Positions 45,104 to 53,796 of a stretch of DNA of 64,000 bases are shown here, in pieces; position 1 is the stretch's first letter, and every line of letters starts with the position of its first letter. Below the pieces are notes generated by a model that was not told the DNA's origin, ran no database searches, and was given only the letters and a program-made list of their open reading frames with translations. The translations under genes were made by a program, and so were the position numbers. This DNA comes from Salinicola rhizosphaerae. Its GTDB lineage: Bacteria; Pseudomonadota; Gammaproteobacteria; Pseudomonadales; Halomonadaceae. The stretch lies in assembly GCF_014652715.1 (NCBI RefSeq), contig NZ_BMZI01000002.1, positions 272,328-336,327 on the forward strand, read 5' to 3'.

Positions 45104-45107
45104 GACG
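44992..45107 (-). other. Four consecutive hairpins in the yccS leader
   Basis: Perfect inverted repeats lie end to end: 44992-44999/45005-45012 (8 bp), 45011-45017/45028-45034 (7 bp), 45037-45044/45061-45068 (8 bp) and 45085-45094/45098-45107 (10 bp, REP-like CGTCATGCCG). The cluster ends about 20 bases before the conserved N-terminus of YccS. It looks like a structured untranslated leader rather than coding sequence. Confidence 0.7.
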
Positions 45108-45264
45108 GATTAGACTTTAGTATAACGCCACCACGCTGATCGATCATCCGCTCGACAGCGCTTTATTCCCTCGTCCTTGTCCGGCACCATCGCTCACTTC
45201 CGCCTGCGTATCCGACCCTCTTCGGGCGCTTGCGATCCCGACCGCCACCGTTTTCTGGAGCGCC

Positions 45265-46335
45265 ATGGTCTTCCCCGTTCGTCCGGCTCGTCGTCTATTT
45301 CGAATCCTTGGCCATGGCGTGCGTGGCGTCGCCTTGATCGTCACTATCGGCTGGGGGATTCTCGCGCTCCACTTCGAGCTACCCGGCGCGCACGGCGTGA
45401 TGATATCGACCCAGGCCGTCTGGTGCCTCATCGGCGGCATCGCCCTGCTGGCGCCGCTCTGGCAGCGCGCACGGCCCCATCTCGCGCTGGCGGCACGCTG
45501 CAGCTTCGTCATTGCGCTGGTCGCCATCGTCGCCTGGTGGCAGGGTTTGATGCCGCGCAACGACCGCGACTGGGCCCCCGACGTCGCCCGCCAGCTCTCC
45601 TATGAACGCAACGGCAACCAGGTGACGCTGCACAACGTGCGCGACTTCGAGTGGCAGACGCCGGACATCGCGATACCCCGCTGGGAAACGCGCGAATACG
45701 ATCTCTCGCAGCTCGACTCGGTCGACATGATCGTCTCCTACTGGATGGGCCCGGCGATCGCCCACACCCTGGTCAGCTTCGGCTTCGACGATGGTCGGCA
45801 TCTGACCTTTTCGGTGGAGATCCGCCGCGAGAGCGATGAAACGTTTTCGATCAGCGGCGGCTTCTTCAAGCAGTTCGAAGTCAATCTGATCGCCGCCGAC
45901 GAAAACGACATTCTGCGCCTGCGCAGCAACGTCAGAGGCGAGGATGTCTATCTCTATAACGTGGGGCTGTCGCCCGAGGCGCGGCGGGAGCTGTTTCTGG
46001 CCTATCTCGACGAAGCCGACGACCTGCGCGCAAACCCTGAGTTCTACAACACGCTGACCAGCAACTGCACCACCATCGTCTTCGACATGGTCGACAAGAT
46101 CGTGCCGGGACTGCCCAAGGACATCCGGCTGATTCTTTCCGGCTATCTGCCGGCCTACGTCTACGACGTGGATGGCCTGGACACGCAGCTGCCGCTCGAA
46201 ACGCTGCGCCAGCGCGGCTATATCAACCCGCGGGCCCAGGCCGTGCCTTACGATGCGGGAAGCGAAGCCTTTTCGCGTGCCATCCGCGACGGTGTGCCGA
46301 AGGCGCAAACGAAAGAGGCAGAGCCGACGACGTGA
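45265..46335 (+). CDS. DUF4105 (Lnb-type) membrane-anchored protein
   Basis: This 356-residue protein has three predicted N-terminal transmembrane helices (about residues 20-105), followed by a soluble DUF4105 domain containing S-N-C-T-T-I-V-F-D at about 271-279, a typical motif with a conserved Cys. The family is related to the N-terminal periplasmic domain of Lnb proteins; no activity is established, though a papain-like fold has been suggested for the motif. GGAG is four bases before the ATG. It overlaps the next gene by GTGA, so the two are expressed together. Confidence 0.85.
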   Translation: MVFPVRPARRLFRILGHGVRGVALIVTIGWGILALHFELPGAHGVMISTQAVWCLIGGIALLAPLWQRARPHLALAARCSFVIALVAIVAWWQGLMPRNDRDWAPDVARQLSYERNGNQVTLHNVRDFEWQTPDIAIPRWETREYDLSQLDSVDMIVSYWMGPAIAHTLVSFGFDDGRHLTFSVEIRRESDETFSISGGFFKQFEVNLIAADENDILRLRSNVRGEDVYLYNVGLSPEARRELFLAYLDEADDLRANPEFYNTLTSNCTTIVFDMVDKIVPGLPKDIRLILSGYLPAYVYDVDGLDTQLPLETLRQRGYINPRAQAVPYDAGSEAFSRAIRDGVPKAQTKEAEPTT

Positions 46336-47228
46336 ACCAGATAACCCGCCTTCGCGATGCCATCGAGAACCGCGTCGGTCATTTGACCGGACGCACGCTC
46401 GGCGGCGTCGACTACACCCAGCCAAAAGGCGATCCGGGGCTTTTCGGCCCGCAGACGATCGCCTGGCAGGTTCACGGCGACTTCACCTCGATGATGTGCG
46501 GCGGGGTCAGCGCGCTGCTGCTGCAGATGCTGCATCCACTGGCGCTGGCCGGTGTCTGGGATCACTCCAACTTCCGTCACGACATGATCGGCCGGCTCAG
46601 ACGCACCAGCCAGTTCATCGCCGTGACCACATTTGGCGCCCGTGACGATGCCGAGCGCATCTTGGAGCGGGTGCGCAGAGTCCATGAGGGTGTCCACGGT
46701 AACGCCGCCGACGGCACGCCGTATGCCGCCAGCGACCCCGACCTGCTAACCTGGGTGCACGTCGCCGAGATGAGCCGGTTTCTCGCCGCGCATCTGCGCT
46801 ATCGCAATCCGCGCCTCAGCCTCGCGGATCAGGATCGCTACTTCGACGAGACCGCCCGCGTGGCCGAAGCGCTGGGCGCCCGCCACTTGCCGAGAAGCCG
46901 CGCCGCAGTCGATGCCTATCTCGAACGCCAGCGCCGCAATCTGGTCTGCGATGCTCGCACGCGCGATGTCATCGACGTGCTGCTGCATGCACTGCCGCCG
47001 AGCCCGATCATCCGCCCGGCCGGTGCGCTGTTCATGCGCGCCGGGATCGATCTGCTGCCGCCCTGGGCGGCGACGCTACTCAGCCTTGAGATGTCTACGC
47101 CGGAGCGCCACGCGGTGAGAGCCGGCATCCGCACCATTGCCCCCGTCATGCGCTGGGCGGTGCGCAGCGGCTCCTATCGTCGCGCCATGGAGCGGATGCA
47201 GGCCAAGGCCAAGGAAACGCAACAGTAG
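46332..47228 (+). CDS. DUF2236 / MpaB-like oxygenase family protein
   Basis: This 298-residue protein belongs to the DUF2236 family, which includes the latex-clearing oxygenase Lcp and fungal MpaB. Visible markers are Q-M-L-H-P-L-A-L-A-G-V-W-D-H-S and L-T-W-V-H-V-A-E, with the conserved histidines that bind heme in characterised members. No signal peptide is seen. It may be a heme-dependent oxygenase of unknown substrate. GTG start at 46332 overlaps the DUF4105 stop by four bases. Convergent with apnO. Confidence 0.86.
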   Translation: MNQITRLRDAIENRVGHLTGRTLGGVDYTQPKGDPGLFGPQTIAWQVHGDFTSMMCGGVSALLLQMLHPLALAGVWDHSNFRHDMIGRLRRTSQFIAVTTFGARDDAERILERVRRVHEGVHGNAADGTPYAASDPDLLTWVHVAEMSRFLAAHLRYRNPRLSLADQDRYFDETARVAEALGARHLPRSRAAVDAYLERQRRNLVCDARTRDVIDVLLHALPPSPIIRPAGALFMRAGIDLLPPWAATLLSLEMSTPERHAVRAGIRTIAPVMRWAVRSGSYRRAMERMQAKAKETQQ

Positions 47229-47245
47229 CGCCAATGACGCGACGA

Positions 47246-48130
47246 TTACGTCGTGGATTCGAGTGACGGCGCGTCGCGGCGTACGTGATCGATCTTCAGC
47301 ATCCGCGCGATCACCTTGTCGAGCTCGGACTGATCGAAGATCTTCTTCCAATCGTCGCGCAGGATGTTCTCGCGGCCGTAATCGATCGCGATCATGCAGG
47401 CGTCCGAGAACGGGTTGGTGCTGCGAAACGCCACCGCCAGCGCAATCTGGATATGCCCGTAGAGCATCGCCTCGGCGGCCTTCTGCGGCACCCCGGTGCG
47501 CGCCACGGTTTCGTCCAGCGCCTCCTTCATGAAGGTGCCGAACATGCAGGTGACGGTCTCCACCAGCGTCGGCTCGAGGTAGGCCAGCTGGGTCACGGTA
47601 ATCCAGTGCACCTCGTCGACCGGGGCGTACATCACGCGGATCACCGCCTCCAGCGCCTCTCGTTGCGCATCGCTGCCACTCTCGAATGCCGCCGCCACGG
47701 ACTGCGTGGCCGCCACGCCACCGAAGGCATCGGCGTGCTCCTCCTTGGTGTAGCGCTCGAGAAAAACCGACGGATGGCAGGGATGCGCCACGGCATAGTG
47801 CACGTCTTCACGCTGGAACAGCAGGTTGGCGTAGGCCGCTGCCGGGTCCAGTGTCAGTAGCGTCGCGCCCGCCTTCATCTGTGGCACAAGCGCCTCGGAA
47901 ACCTTGCCGAGCACGATGTCCGGTACCGCCAGAATCAGCAGATCACAGTCGCCGATGACCGCCTCGATGCCGGCCACCTCACGCCCGGCGTCGCGTACGC
48001 GCTGCTGGCCCTCGGGCGCGTTCTCGCAGTAGTGCACGTTGAAGTCGCTGCGCGCCAGATTGTCCGAGATGCGCATGCCCATCTTGCCGCCGGCACCGAC
48101 GACCACGATCGATCGATAGATTTGCGTCAT
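47246..48130 (-). CDS. apnO: D-apionate oxidoisomerase ApnO
   Basis: This 294-residue protein has a Rossmann start (I-V-V-V-G-A-G-G-K-M-G) and a C-terminal domain of the phosphogluconate-dehydrogenase-C type. H-P-C-H-P-S and E-P-T-L-V-E-T suit metal and substrate binding. This is the architecture of ApnO, which oxidises and isomerises D-apionate to 3-oxo-isoapionate with NAD. The adjacent genes for OiaC, ApnL and ApsD make the assignment strong. Its ATG overlaps the oiaC stop by four bases, so oiaC and apnO are coupled. Confidence 0.85.
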   Translation of the reverse strand: MTQIYRSIVVVGAGGKMGMRISDNLARSDFNVHYCENAPEGQQRVRDAGREVAGIEAVIGDCDLLILAVPDIVLGKVSEALVPQMKAGATLLTLDPAAAYANLLFQREDVHYAVAHPCHPSVFLERYTKEEHADAFGGVAATQSVAAAFESGSDAQREALEAVIRVMYAPVDEVHWITVTQLAYLEPTLVETVTCMFGTFMKEALDETVARTGVPQKAAEAMLYGHIQIALAVAFRSTNPFSDACMIAIDYGRENILRDDWKKIFDQSELDKVIARMLKIDHVRRDAPSLESTT

Positions 48131-48927
48131 GCTGAATGACTCCTCAGAAAGTTCAGGTTATGCCGAGTCCACTCGGACTCCAGCCGACAGGTCGTCTCTG
48201 CATCCGACTGCCAGGGCAGCCAGTGCTCGATGACCTGCGAGATACCGCGAGACGCCGGATCGACGCGCCGCATCATGGCGTCGAACGGCAGCTGCCCCTC
48301 GCCCAGCGGGCAGCCGATGAGCTGGAAACCGACCCAGCCGGCCGCGCGGGTGAAGTGGAAATCCTTGATGTGCAGATTGACGACTCGATCCGCGGTGCGC
48401 TCGATGACGGACTCGGGGCTTTCCAGCGCCGCCACGCAGTTGGCCGGATCGAGACACACGCCGATATGCGGATCATCGATGCGCTCGATCACGCCCATCA
48501 GCGCATCGACGCTGACCTGTTCATAGGTCTCCAGCGCCAGCGTCACACCCTGATCGCGCAGGCGGGGAAGCATCGCTTCCAGCCGCCGAGTCGCTTCCTC
48601 GGTGGTCGGCCGGTCGTCCCCGGCATACACCATGCTGCGCAACAGCGAGACGCCAAGCCGCTCGGCGATCTCGAGATAGCGCCCGAGGTGATCGCGCCCG
48701 AGCCCCTTGGTGCCGAGCTCGAGCGTGACGCCGAGGCGTTCGGCCTGAGCCCGCAGCTGCGCCAGACGCGCCGCGTCGAAGGCCTCGATCGCCGGGTAGT
48801 CGCAGATCTGGAACACATCGCCGCCGAGTGTCGCGGTCTCCTCGAGCATCGCTTCCAGCGACATCGGCTCCGCGACGCGATCCGATCCGCGCCAGAAGAA
48901 GGCGTAAGTGCTCAATCCCGTGGCCAT
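48127..48927 (-). CDS. oiaC: 3-oxo-isoapionate decarboxylase OiaC (xylose-isomerase-like TIM barrel)
   Basis: This 266-residue AP-endonuclease-2/xylose-isomerase-like barrel has metal ligands in L-E-T-Y-E-Q, G-V-C-L-D-P-A-N-C, N-L-H-I-K-D-F and I-E-H-W. In the D-apiose route this family provides OiaC, which decarboxylates 3-oxo-isoapionate to L-erythrulose. Alternatives within the fold (sugar epimerase or isomerase) are less likely beside apnO, apnL and apsD. ATG 48927 has AGAGGG seven bases upstream; the longer frame to 48963 has no support. Confidence 0.8.
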   Translation of the reverse strand: MATGLSTYAFFWRGSDRVAEPMSLEAMLEETATLGGDVFQICDYPAIEAFDAARLAQLRAQAERLGVTLELGTKGLGRDHLGRYLEIAERLGVSLLRSMVYAGDDRPTTEEATRRLEAMLPRLRDQGVTLALETYEQVSVDALMGVIERIDDPHIGVCLDPANCVAALESPESVIERTADRVVNLHIKDFHFTRAAGWVGFQLIGCPLGEGQLPFDAMMRRVDPASRGISQVIEHWLPWQSDAETTCRLESEWTRHNLNFLRSHSA

Positions 48928-48962
48928 GGTGACCCTCTGCTGATCCGTTGATGGGGGAGGCA

Positions 48963-50315
48963 TCAGTGCCGCGCCATTGCCGGGCGCTGCGATGCCGAGA
49001 CGCCGGGTCGCGGCTGGCGACTGATCAGCAGCATCAAAACACCCGCCATCGCCATGAACCCGCCGACCACGAACATCGGCAGGGTGTAGCTGCCGGTCAG
49101 ATCATGCAGCGCGCCGGTCAGATAGCCGGACGAGAAGCCCGCGATATTGCCGATGGTATTGATCAGCGCCACGCCGGCTGCGGCCGCGGCACCGTCGAGA
49201 AAACGGGTCGGCAGCGTCCAGAAGTTGGGTAGCGCGGCGAAGATCGAACAGGCGGTGATGGTGATCATGGCCACCGTGGCGGCTGGCGAGTCCATGAACA
49301 GCGCCAGCGGCACGCTGACGGCGCCGGTGAACGCGGGCAGGGCGATGTGCCAACTGCGTACGCCGCGGCGGGTGGCATCGCGGGACCAGAAATAGAGCAC
49401 GACGGCGGCCGGCAGGTAGGGAATGGCGGTGATCAGCCCCTTCTGCATCAAATCGAACGAGGTCCCGAACTGCGCTTCGAAGCCGCCGATGATCGTCGGC
49501 AGAAAGAACGCCAGCGCGTAAAGCCCGTAGATGAAACCGAAATAGATCAGACACAGCGCCCAGACCCGACCGCTGCAAAACGCCTGCTTTAGACCTTTCT
49601 TCTCGTGACTGGTCCCGCTCTTCTCGCGGGACTCCCCCTCGAGTTCGGCGGTCAGCCAGGCCTTTTCCTCGGCGGTCAGCCAACGCGCATCCGCGGGCCG
49701 GTCGACCAGATAGAACCAGGCAACGATGCCCAACACGATCGCCGGAATCGCCACGCCGAAGAACATGAAGCGCCAGCCCGCCAGCCCGAAGAAAGCCCCG
49801 TCATGCTGGATCAACGCTGCTGCCAGCGGCGCTCCGATCACCGTGGTCAGCGGCTGGGCCAGATAGAACAGCGCCAGAATCCGGCTGCGATAGCGTGCCG
49901 GCACCCACAGGCTCAGAAACAGAATCGCGCCGGGGAAGAAGCCGGCCTCGGCCACGCCGAGCAAGAAACGCAGAAAGTAGAGGCCGCCGGCGCTATCCAC
50001 CCAGGTGAACAGCAGCGCCACGACGCCCCAGCTGACCATGATCCGGGCCAGCCACTTGCGCGCGCCGAAACGATGCAGCGCCAAGTTGCTGGGCACTTCC
50101 AGCAAGATGTAGCCGAGGAAGAAGATCCCCGAAGCGAAACCGAACTGGGCCGCACTCAGAGCCAGATCGGCATTCATGCCATTGGGCGCGGCGAAGGAGA
50201 TCGCCGTGCGGTCGAGGTAGTTGACGAAGAACATCAGTGCCACGAAGGGCACGAGACGCCACGCCACCTTGCGAATGGCCGACGTCTCCACTGTCGATGT
50301 TGCTGCCTGACTCAT
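48963..50315 (-). CDS. MFS transporter of the anion:cation symporter type, probable apiose/apionate uptake
   Basis: This 450-residue, 12-helix protein of the ACS family (GudP/ExuT-like) has N-Y-L-D-R-T-A-I-S near the first helix and the G-A-R-K-W loop motif. Members import sugar acids by proton symport. Its place between oiaC (35 bp downstream) and apnL (104 bp upstream) suggests D-apionate or a related compound as substrate. GGGGAAG lies before the ATG. An 18-bp candidate operator lies 42-59 bp upstream of the start, so it has its own regulated promoter. Confidence 0.88.
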   Translation of the reverse strand: MSQAATSTVETSAIRKVAWRLVPFVALMFFVNYLDRTAISFAAPNGMNADLALSAAQFGFASGIFFLGYILLEVPSNLALHRFGARKWLARIMVSWGVVALLFTWVDSAGGLYFLRFLLGVAEAGFFPGAILFLSLWVPARYRSRILALFYLAQPLTTVIGAPLAAALIQHDGAFFGLAGWRFMFFGVAIPAIVLGIVAWFYLVDRPADARWLTAEEKAWLTAELEGESREKSGTSHEKKGLKQAFCSGRVWALCLIYFGFIYGLYALAFFLPTIIGGFEAQFGTSFDLMQKGLITAIPYLPAAVVLYFWSRDATRRGVRSWHIALPAFTGAVSVPLALFMDSPAATVAMITITACSIFAALPNFWTLPTRFLDGAAAAAGVALINTIGNIAGFSSGYLTGALHDLTGSYTLPMFVVGGFMAMAGVLMLLISRQPRPGVSASQRPAMARH

Positions 50316-50356
50316 GATCGCTTCCCCTCGGAGTTCGTTAGGGCTGTCATACGATC

Positions 50357-50374
50357 ATCAGGTCATCATACCAC
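50357..50374 (-). promoter_or_regulatory. Candidate operator upstream of the cluster's transporter
   Basis: Read on the minus strand, TGGTATGATGACCTGATG agrees at 16 of 18 positions with the site at 52511-52528. The core AT-G-ATG-A-CCT-G-AT is partly palindromic. It lies 42-59 bp upstream of the transporter start and is most likely bound by the cluster's GntR/FCD regulator. Confidence 0.65.
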
Positions 50375-50419
50375 TTCGACAATACGGCAAACGTCTTAGA
50401 GCCGATCGTGCGCCCGATT

Positions 50420-52426
50420 TCAGTCTGTCGAGATCGAGAGATCGCGCCAACGAAGCTTGATAACCGCGAATCCCGCAAGCGTCACGCTCTCGCCTGATAC
50501 CAGTCGAGCCTGGAGTTCGGGCGCCGGCTGAAACCCATCATGCGCCGCTTCGAGCAGTGCCAAGTCGACGATATCGACCCGCTTCAGGCCCAGCATCACC
50601 GGCTCGGCAGCGAGGTTGACCATCCACCCTTCGCTGATACCCCTCGTTTCGGTTGCTGTTGGATTCGCCTCGGTGGCCCCAATCCGCCAGGCGAGAGTCG
50701 CCAGAGACGCGGGGCTGTTCGGGCTCTCTTCGAGTGGGCTGCGACAGAGTCTCTGCCCCGACGCTCGCGCCAGCCCCGCGATCACGTGCCCCACGGGGCG
50801 CAGCGGCATCTCGCCGATATCGAACGGCGGCCCCAGCGACGAGAACGTCAGCGCCTCGACGCCGGACTCGGCAGCACGCGCGGCGAAGCCTAGCGTCCAC
50901 GCCGCCGCGAACTGGCCATGCTGACGCGGATCGTTGTCGCTCAGCGTGACTCGCTGACGGCCATCGTTGGGGGTGAGACTCTTGCCGTAGGGATTGGTCC
51001 AGGCGCCGATGACGGTGGTGGTGATGCGATAGGGAACGGTCGGCGCCAATGCGCGGCAGGAAGCGACGAGATACGGCACGCTCTCCAGCGCCTCCATCAC
51101 CGATCGATCGTCCGCTGCGTGGACGATGGGCGAGACGGCATGGGTGATGAAGTCGATCGCGGCCGGATCGGGCCGGCAGCGATTGAGCTCGGTGAAGTAG
51201 GTCGGCACGCCGCCGCCGAGCGTCATCTCCGGCCAGATTTTACGCGCCGCCGCCAGCGCCTCCGCCGGCGATGTGCCCGCCGGCCAGTCACCATCCGGCT
51301 GATAGCTCTCGAGGTAGGCCGCCGGCGTGACCAACATTCCTGCTAGCGGGCGCTCCTTCACGTCGGGCAGCCGTTCGAGTCGCTGCGCCAACGCCGATAA
51401 CGAGGCCTCTGGCTCATGATCCTCGCAGATCACATAGAACCACACCGCGATGTCATGCTCGGCAGCGATTGTCATCAGACCGGCCAGCTTGTCGATCGCC
51501 CGAGGCTTGCGCAGATCGAGCAGTACATCGAGATGCCGCGGCGCGACCGCGTCGAGCTGCCGGGCCAGGCGTTCGAGATCGTCCAGGCGATCCAGCCACA
51601 CGCCGCAGCCGATGGAGGGCATGGTCAGCGGCGTTGGCGCATGGATGCTCGGCTCGCTCTCGCCCAATTCAAGCTCGGTTCTCGCCCCACCATTCAGCGA
51701 GACCGTCACTCGCTGGTTCAGCGTCTCACCCGCCTTCAGCACGTAGGGCGTCGGCCAGGCCAGCGGCCGGTTGTAGATCTTGAACGAGGCATCCGACCAG
51801 TTGCGCTGATCTTCCATCTCGAACACGTCGCCGTCGAAAGCGAGCGTGACCGTCAAATTAGGCGTGACATCGCGCGCCGGCGAGAGCTGGAGCTGTCGGA
51901 TATCGAACAGCGGCTGCGAGGGGCTGATCAGCCAAGGCAGCCGAGCCGTTTCCTGCCGGCCATCCGTGTGCCAGACCTGAATCTCCTCGCCGACGATACC
52001 CGCGAGCGGCAGCAGCACGCTCAAGCCGCTACGCGCGGTGGTGAAATCGATCAGCGCGTCGAGGACGAGATCCACCGTGACATGCCGCTCACTCGCCTCG
52101 ATAAGCAACCGCCCACGCAGCAGTGGCTTAGCGTTGGCGACCTCGTCAGCGTTCTGCGGCGGCAGATGGAAATCCTGAGTCAGGCTGGCGTGGCGATCCG
52201 TTATCGTCATCCGTTCGTCATCGACGACCGGCGCATGCGTGCCCCACTGCGGATCGCGCAGCACCGCGGCGATGCCGCGTACGACTTCAACATCGCCGAC
52301 GGTTAGCCAGCGCAGGGCGCCCGATTGCCAGGCAAACGACACATCACCCAGCCGAACCTGGCGCAGCGCCGGCTCGGTTATCGCCGTGCCGTACTGCTGG
52401 GATGCCGCTGTTTCGTTCGCCGCCAT
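50420..52426 (-). CDS. apnL: D-apionate lactonase ApnL
   Basis: This 668-residue protein has an N-terminal beta-rich domain containing F-E-M-E-D-Q-R-N-W-S-D-A-S and L-P-L-A-G-I-V-G. A TIM-barrel-like middle (G-C-G-V-W-L-D-R, V-L-L-D-L-R) and a short C-terminal beta domain follow. The F-E-M-E-D-Q-R-N-W-S-D-A-S stretch is one I recognise from the ApnL family, which hydrolyses D-apionolactone to D-apionate. It is divergent from apsD, the preceding enzyme. GGAG is nine bases before the ATG; the region between the two genes holds the shared operator. Confidence 0.86.
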   Translation of the reverse strand: MAANETAASQQYGTAITEPALRQVRLGDVSFAWQSGALRWLTVGDVEVVRGIAAVLRDPQWGTHAPVVDDERMTITDRHASLTQDFHLPPQNADEVANAKPLLRGRLLIEASERHVTVDLVLDALIDFTTARSGLSVLLPLAGIVGEEIQVWHTDGRQETARLPWLISPSQPLFDIRQLQLSPARDVTPNLTVTLAFDGDVFEMEDQRNWSDASFKIYNRPLAWPTPYVLKAGETLNQRVTVSLNGGARTELELGESEPSIHAPTPLTMPSIGCGVWLDRLDDLERLARQLDAVAPRHLDVLLDLRKPRAIDKLAGLMTIAAEHDIAVWFYVICEDHEPEASLSALAQRLERLPDVKERPLAGMLVTPAAYLESYQPDGDWPAGTSPAEALAAARKIWPEMTLGGGVPTYFTELNRCRPDPAAIDFITHAVSPIVHAADDRSVMEALESVPYLVASCRALAPTVPYRITTTVIGAWTNPYGKSLTPNDGRQRVTLSDNDPRQHGQFAAAWTLGFAARAAESGVEALTFSSLGPPFDIGEMPLRPVGHVIAGLARASGQRLCRSPLEESPNSPASLATLAWRIGATEANPTATETRGISEGWMVNLAAEPVMLGLKRVDIVDLALLEAAHDGFQPAPELQARLVSGESVTLAGFAVIKLRWRDLSISTD

Positions 52427-52510
52427 GCGCTCGTCTCCATTCGTCGATGCGATTCGCGAAGCGTGTCGAATCGATGATGGCGACTCTGGCGGCGGGCGCC
52501 ATTCGACCTT

Positions 52511-52528
52511 TGGTATGATGACATGATC
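52511..52528 (+). promoter_or_regulatory. Candidate operator between apnL and apsD
   Basis: TGGTATGATGACATGATC shares TGGTATGATGAC and TGAT with the minus-strand site at 50357-50374. Its core AT-G-ATG-A-CAT-G-AT is an imperfect palindrome. It lies 85 bp from the apnL start and 95 bp from the apsD start, suitable for control of both. Confidence 0.65.
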
Positions 52529-52622
52529 TCAACTCGCCGATTTAATGCTCTGACGTCATCCAACCCGAGTGCGCCGTGCTCGGGACAGACCATCAATAGC
52601 AGCGGACACGGGAGGGATTCAG

Positions 52623-53711
52623 ATGGCCGAAGAACGAACCGTGCGGGGCGCGCTGATCGGCTGCGGCTTCTTTGCCGAGAACCAGATGCAGGCGTGGCAA
52701 CAGCTTCAGCGCGACGGGAAAAGGGTCGAGATCGTCGCGCTGTGTGATCGCGATCCGCAGCGCCTGGCGCATTTCCAGACGCTATTCGGCATCGAGGCGA
52801 CGTTCACCGATGCCAACGCGATGTTCGAAGCCTTCGCCGGGGGCGGTGCTGACGGCAAAGATAGCGACCTGGATTTCGTCGATATCGCCACCACGACCCA
52901 GGCCCACGCCGCGCTGGTCCCGCTGGCCGCCGATCACGGCGTCGATATCATCTGCCAGAAGCCCTTCGCCGGCTCGCTGGAGACGGCTCGCCAACTGATC
53001 GAGCACTGCAAAACGCGCGGTGTCACGCTCGGCATTCACGAAAATTTCCGCTGGCAGCAGGCGGTACGCAGCACGATCGAAGCCCTGCGCGACGGCGCGA
53101 TCGGGCAGCCTTTCTTTGGTCGCATCAGCTACCGCAACGGCTTCGATGTCTACCGGGCGCAGCCTTATCTGGCCGAGGTCGAGCGCTTCATCATCGAGGA
53201 TCTGGGCATTCACGTGCTGGATATCGCTCGCGCGCTGTTCGGCGAGGTCGATCGACTCGGCTGCGAGATCGCTCGGGTCAACCCCGCCATCAACGGCGAA
53301 GACGTCGCCACGATGATGCTGCACCACGACACGGGCGTCACCGCCGTGGTCGACTGCAGCTACGCTACACGACTCGCCGACGACCCGTTCCCGCAGAGTC
53401 TGATCGAGATCGACGGCAAGCGCGGATCACTGCGGCTGCGTCAGGACTTCACGCTGGAGATTCACGCCATCGAAGGCGGTTGCGAGATTCGCGACGTTCG
53501 CCCCGAATCGCCGGCCTGGAGCGAAGCGCCGTGGCGGCCGATCCAGCAGAGCGTGCTCGCCTTCCAGCGCGATTGGCTGGGTGCGCAACGCCAGGGCCGC
53601 TCTGTCGAAACGCGGGGCGAGGACAACTTCAACACCCTGGCGCTGGTCGAGGCCGCCTATCGCGCAGCGGCAATTCATCAGACGGTCGTTCCCGAGCGCT
53701 GGGAGCGTTGA
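52623..53711 (+). CDS. apsD: D-apiose dehydrogenase ApsD (Gfo/Idh/MocA family)
   Basis: This 362-residue protein has a Rossmann fold start A-L-I-G-C-G-F-F-A and the catalytic-lysine motif I-I-C-Q-K-P-F-A, in which Gln replaces the usual Glu of E-K-P. A C-terminal alpha/beta domain includes E-D-L-G-I-H-V-L-D. By context it is ApsD, oxidising D-apiose to D-apionolactone with NAD, the first step of the route. GGGAGG is nine bases before the ATG. It is followed by the GntR regulator after 85 bp in the same direction. Confidence 0.84.
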   Translation: MAEERTVRGALIGCGFFAENQMQAWQQLQRDGKRVEIVALCDRDPQRLAHFQTLFGIEATFTDANAMFEAFAGGGADGKDSDLDFVDIATTTQAHAALVPLAADHGVDIICQKPFAGSLETARQLIEHCKTRGVTLGIHENFRWQQAVRSTIEALRDGAIGQPFFGRISYRNGFDVYRAQPYLAEVERFIIEDLGIHVLDIARALFGEVDRLGCEIARVNPAINGEDVATMMLHHDTGVTAVVDCSYATRLADDPFPQSLIEIDGKRGSLRLRQDFTLEIHAIEGGCEIRDVRPESPAWSEAPWRPIQQSVLAFQRDWLGAQRQGRSVETRGEDNFNTLALVEAAYRAAAIHQTVVPERWER

Positions 53712-53796
53712 GCTGATCCCGATCGTCGAAGCGGCTATCCTAGGCACTTGCCATTGGTGCGACCGGCGAGTACGCCGTCTCAAGACAGGATATTTC

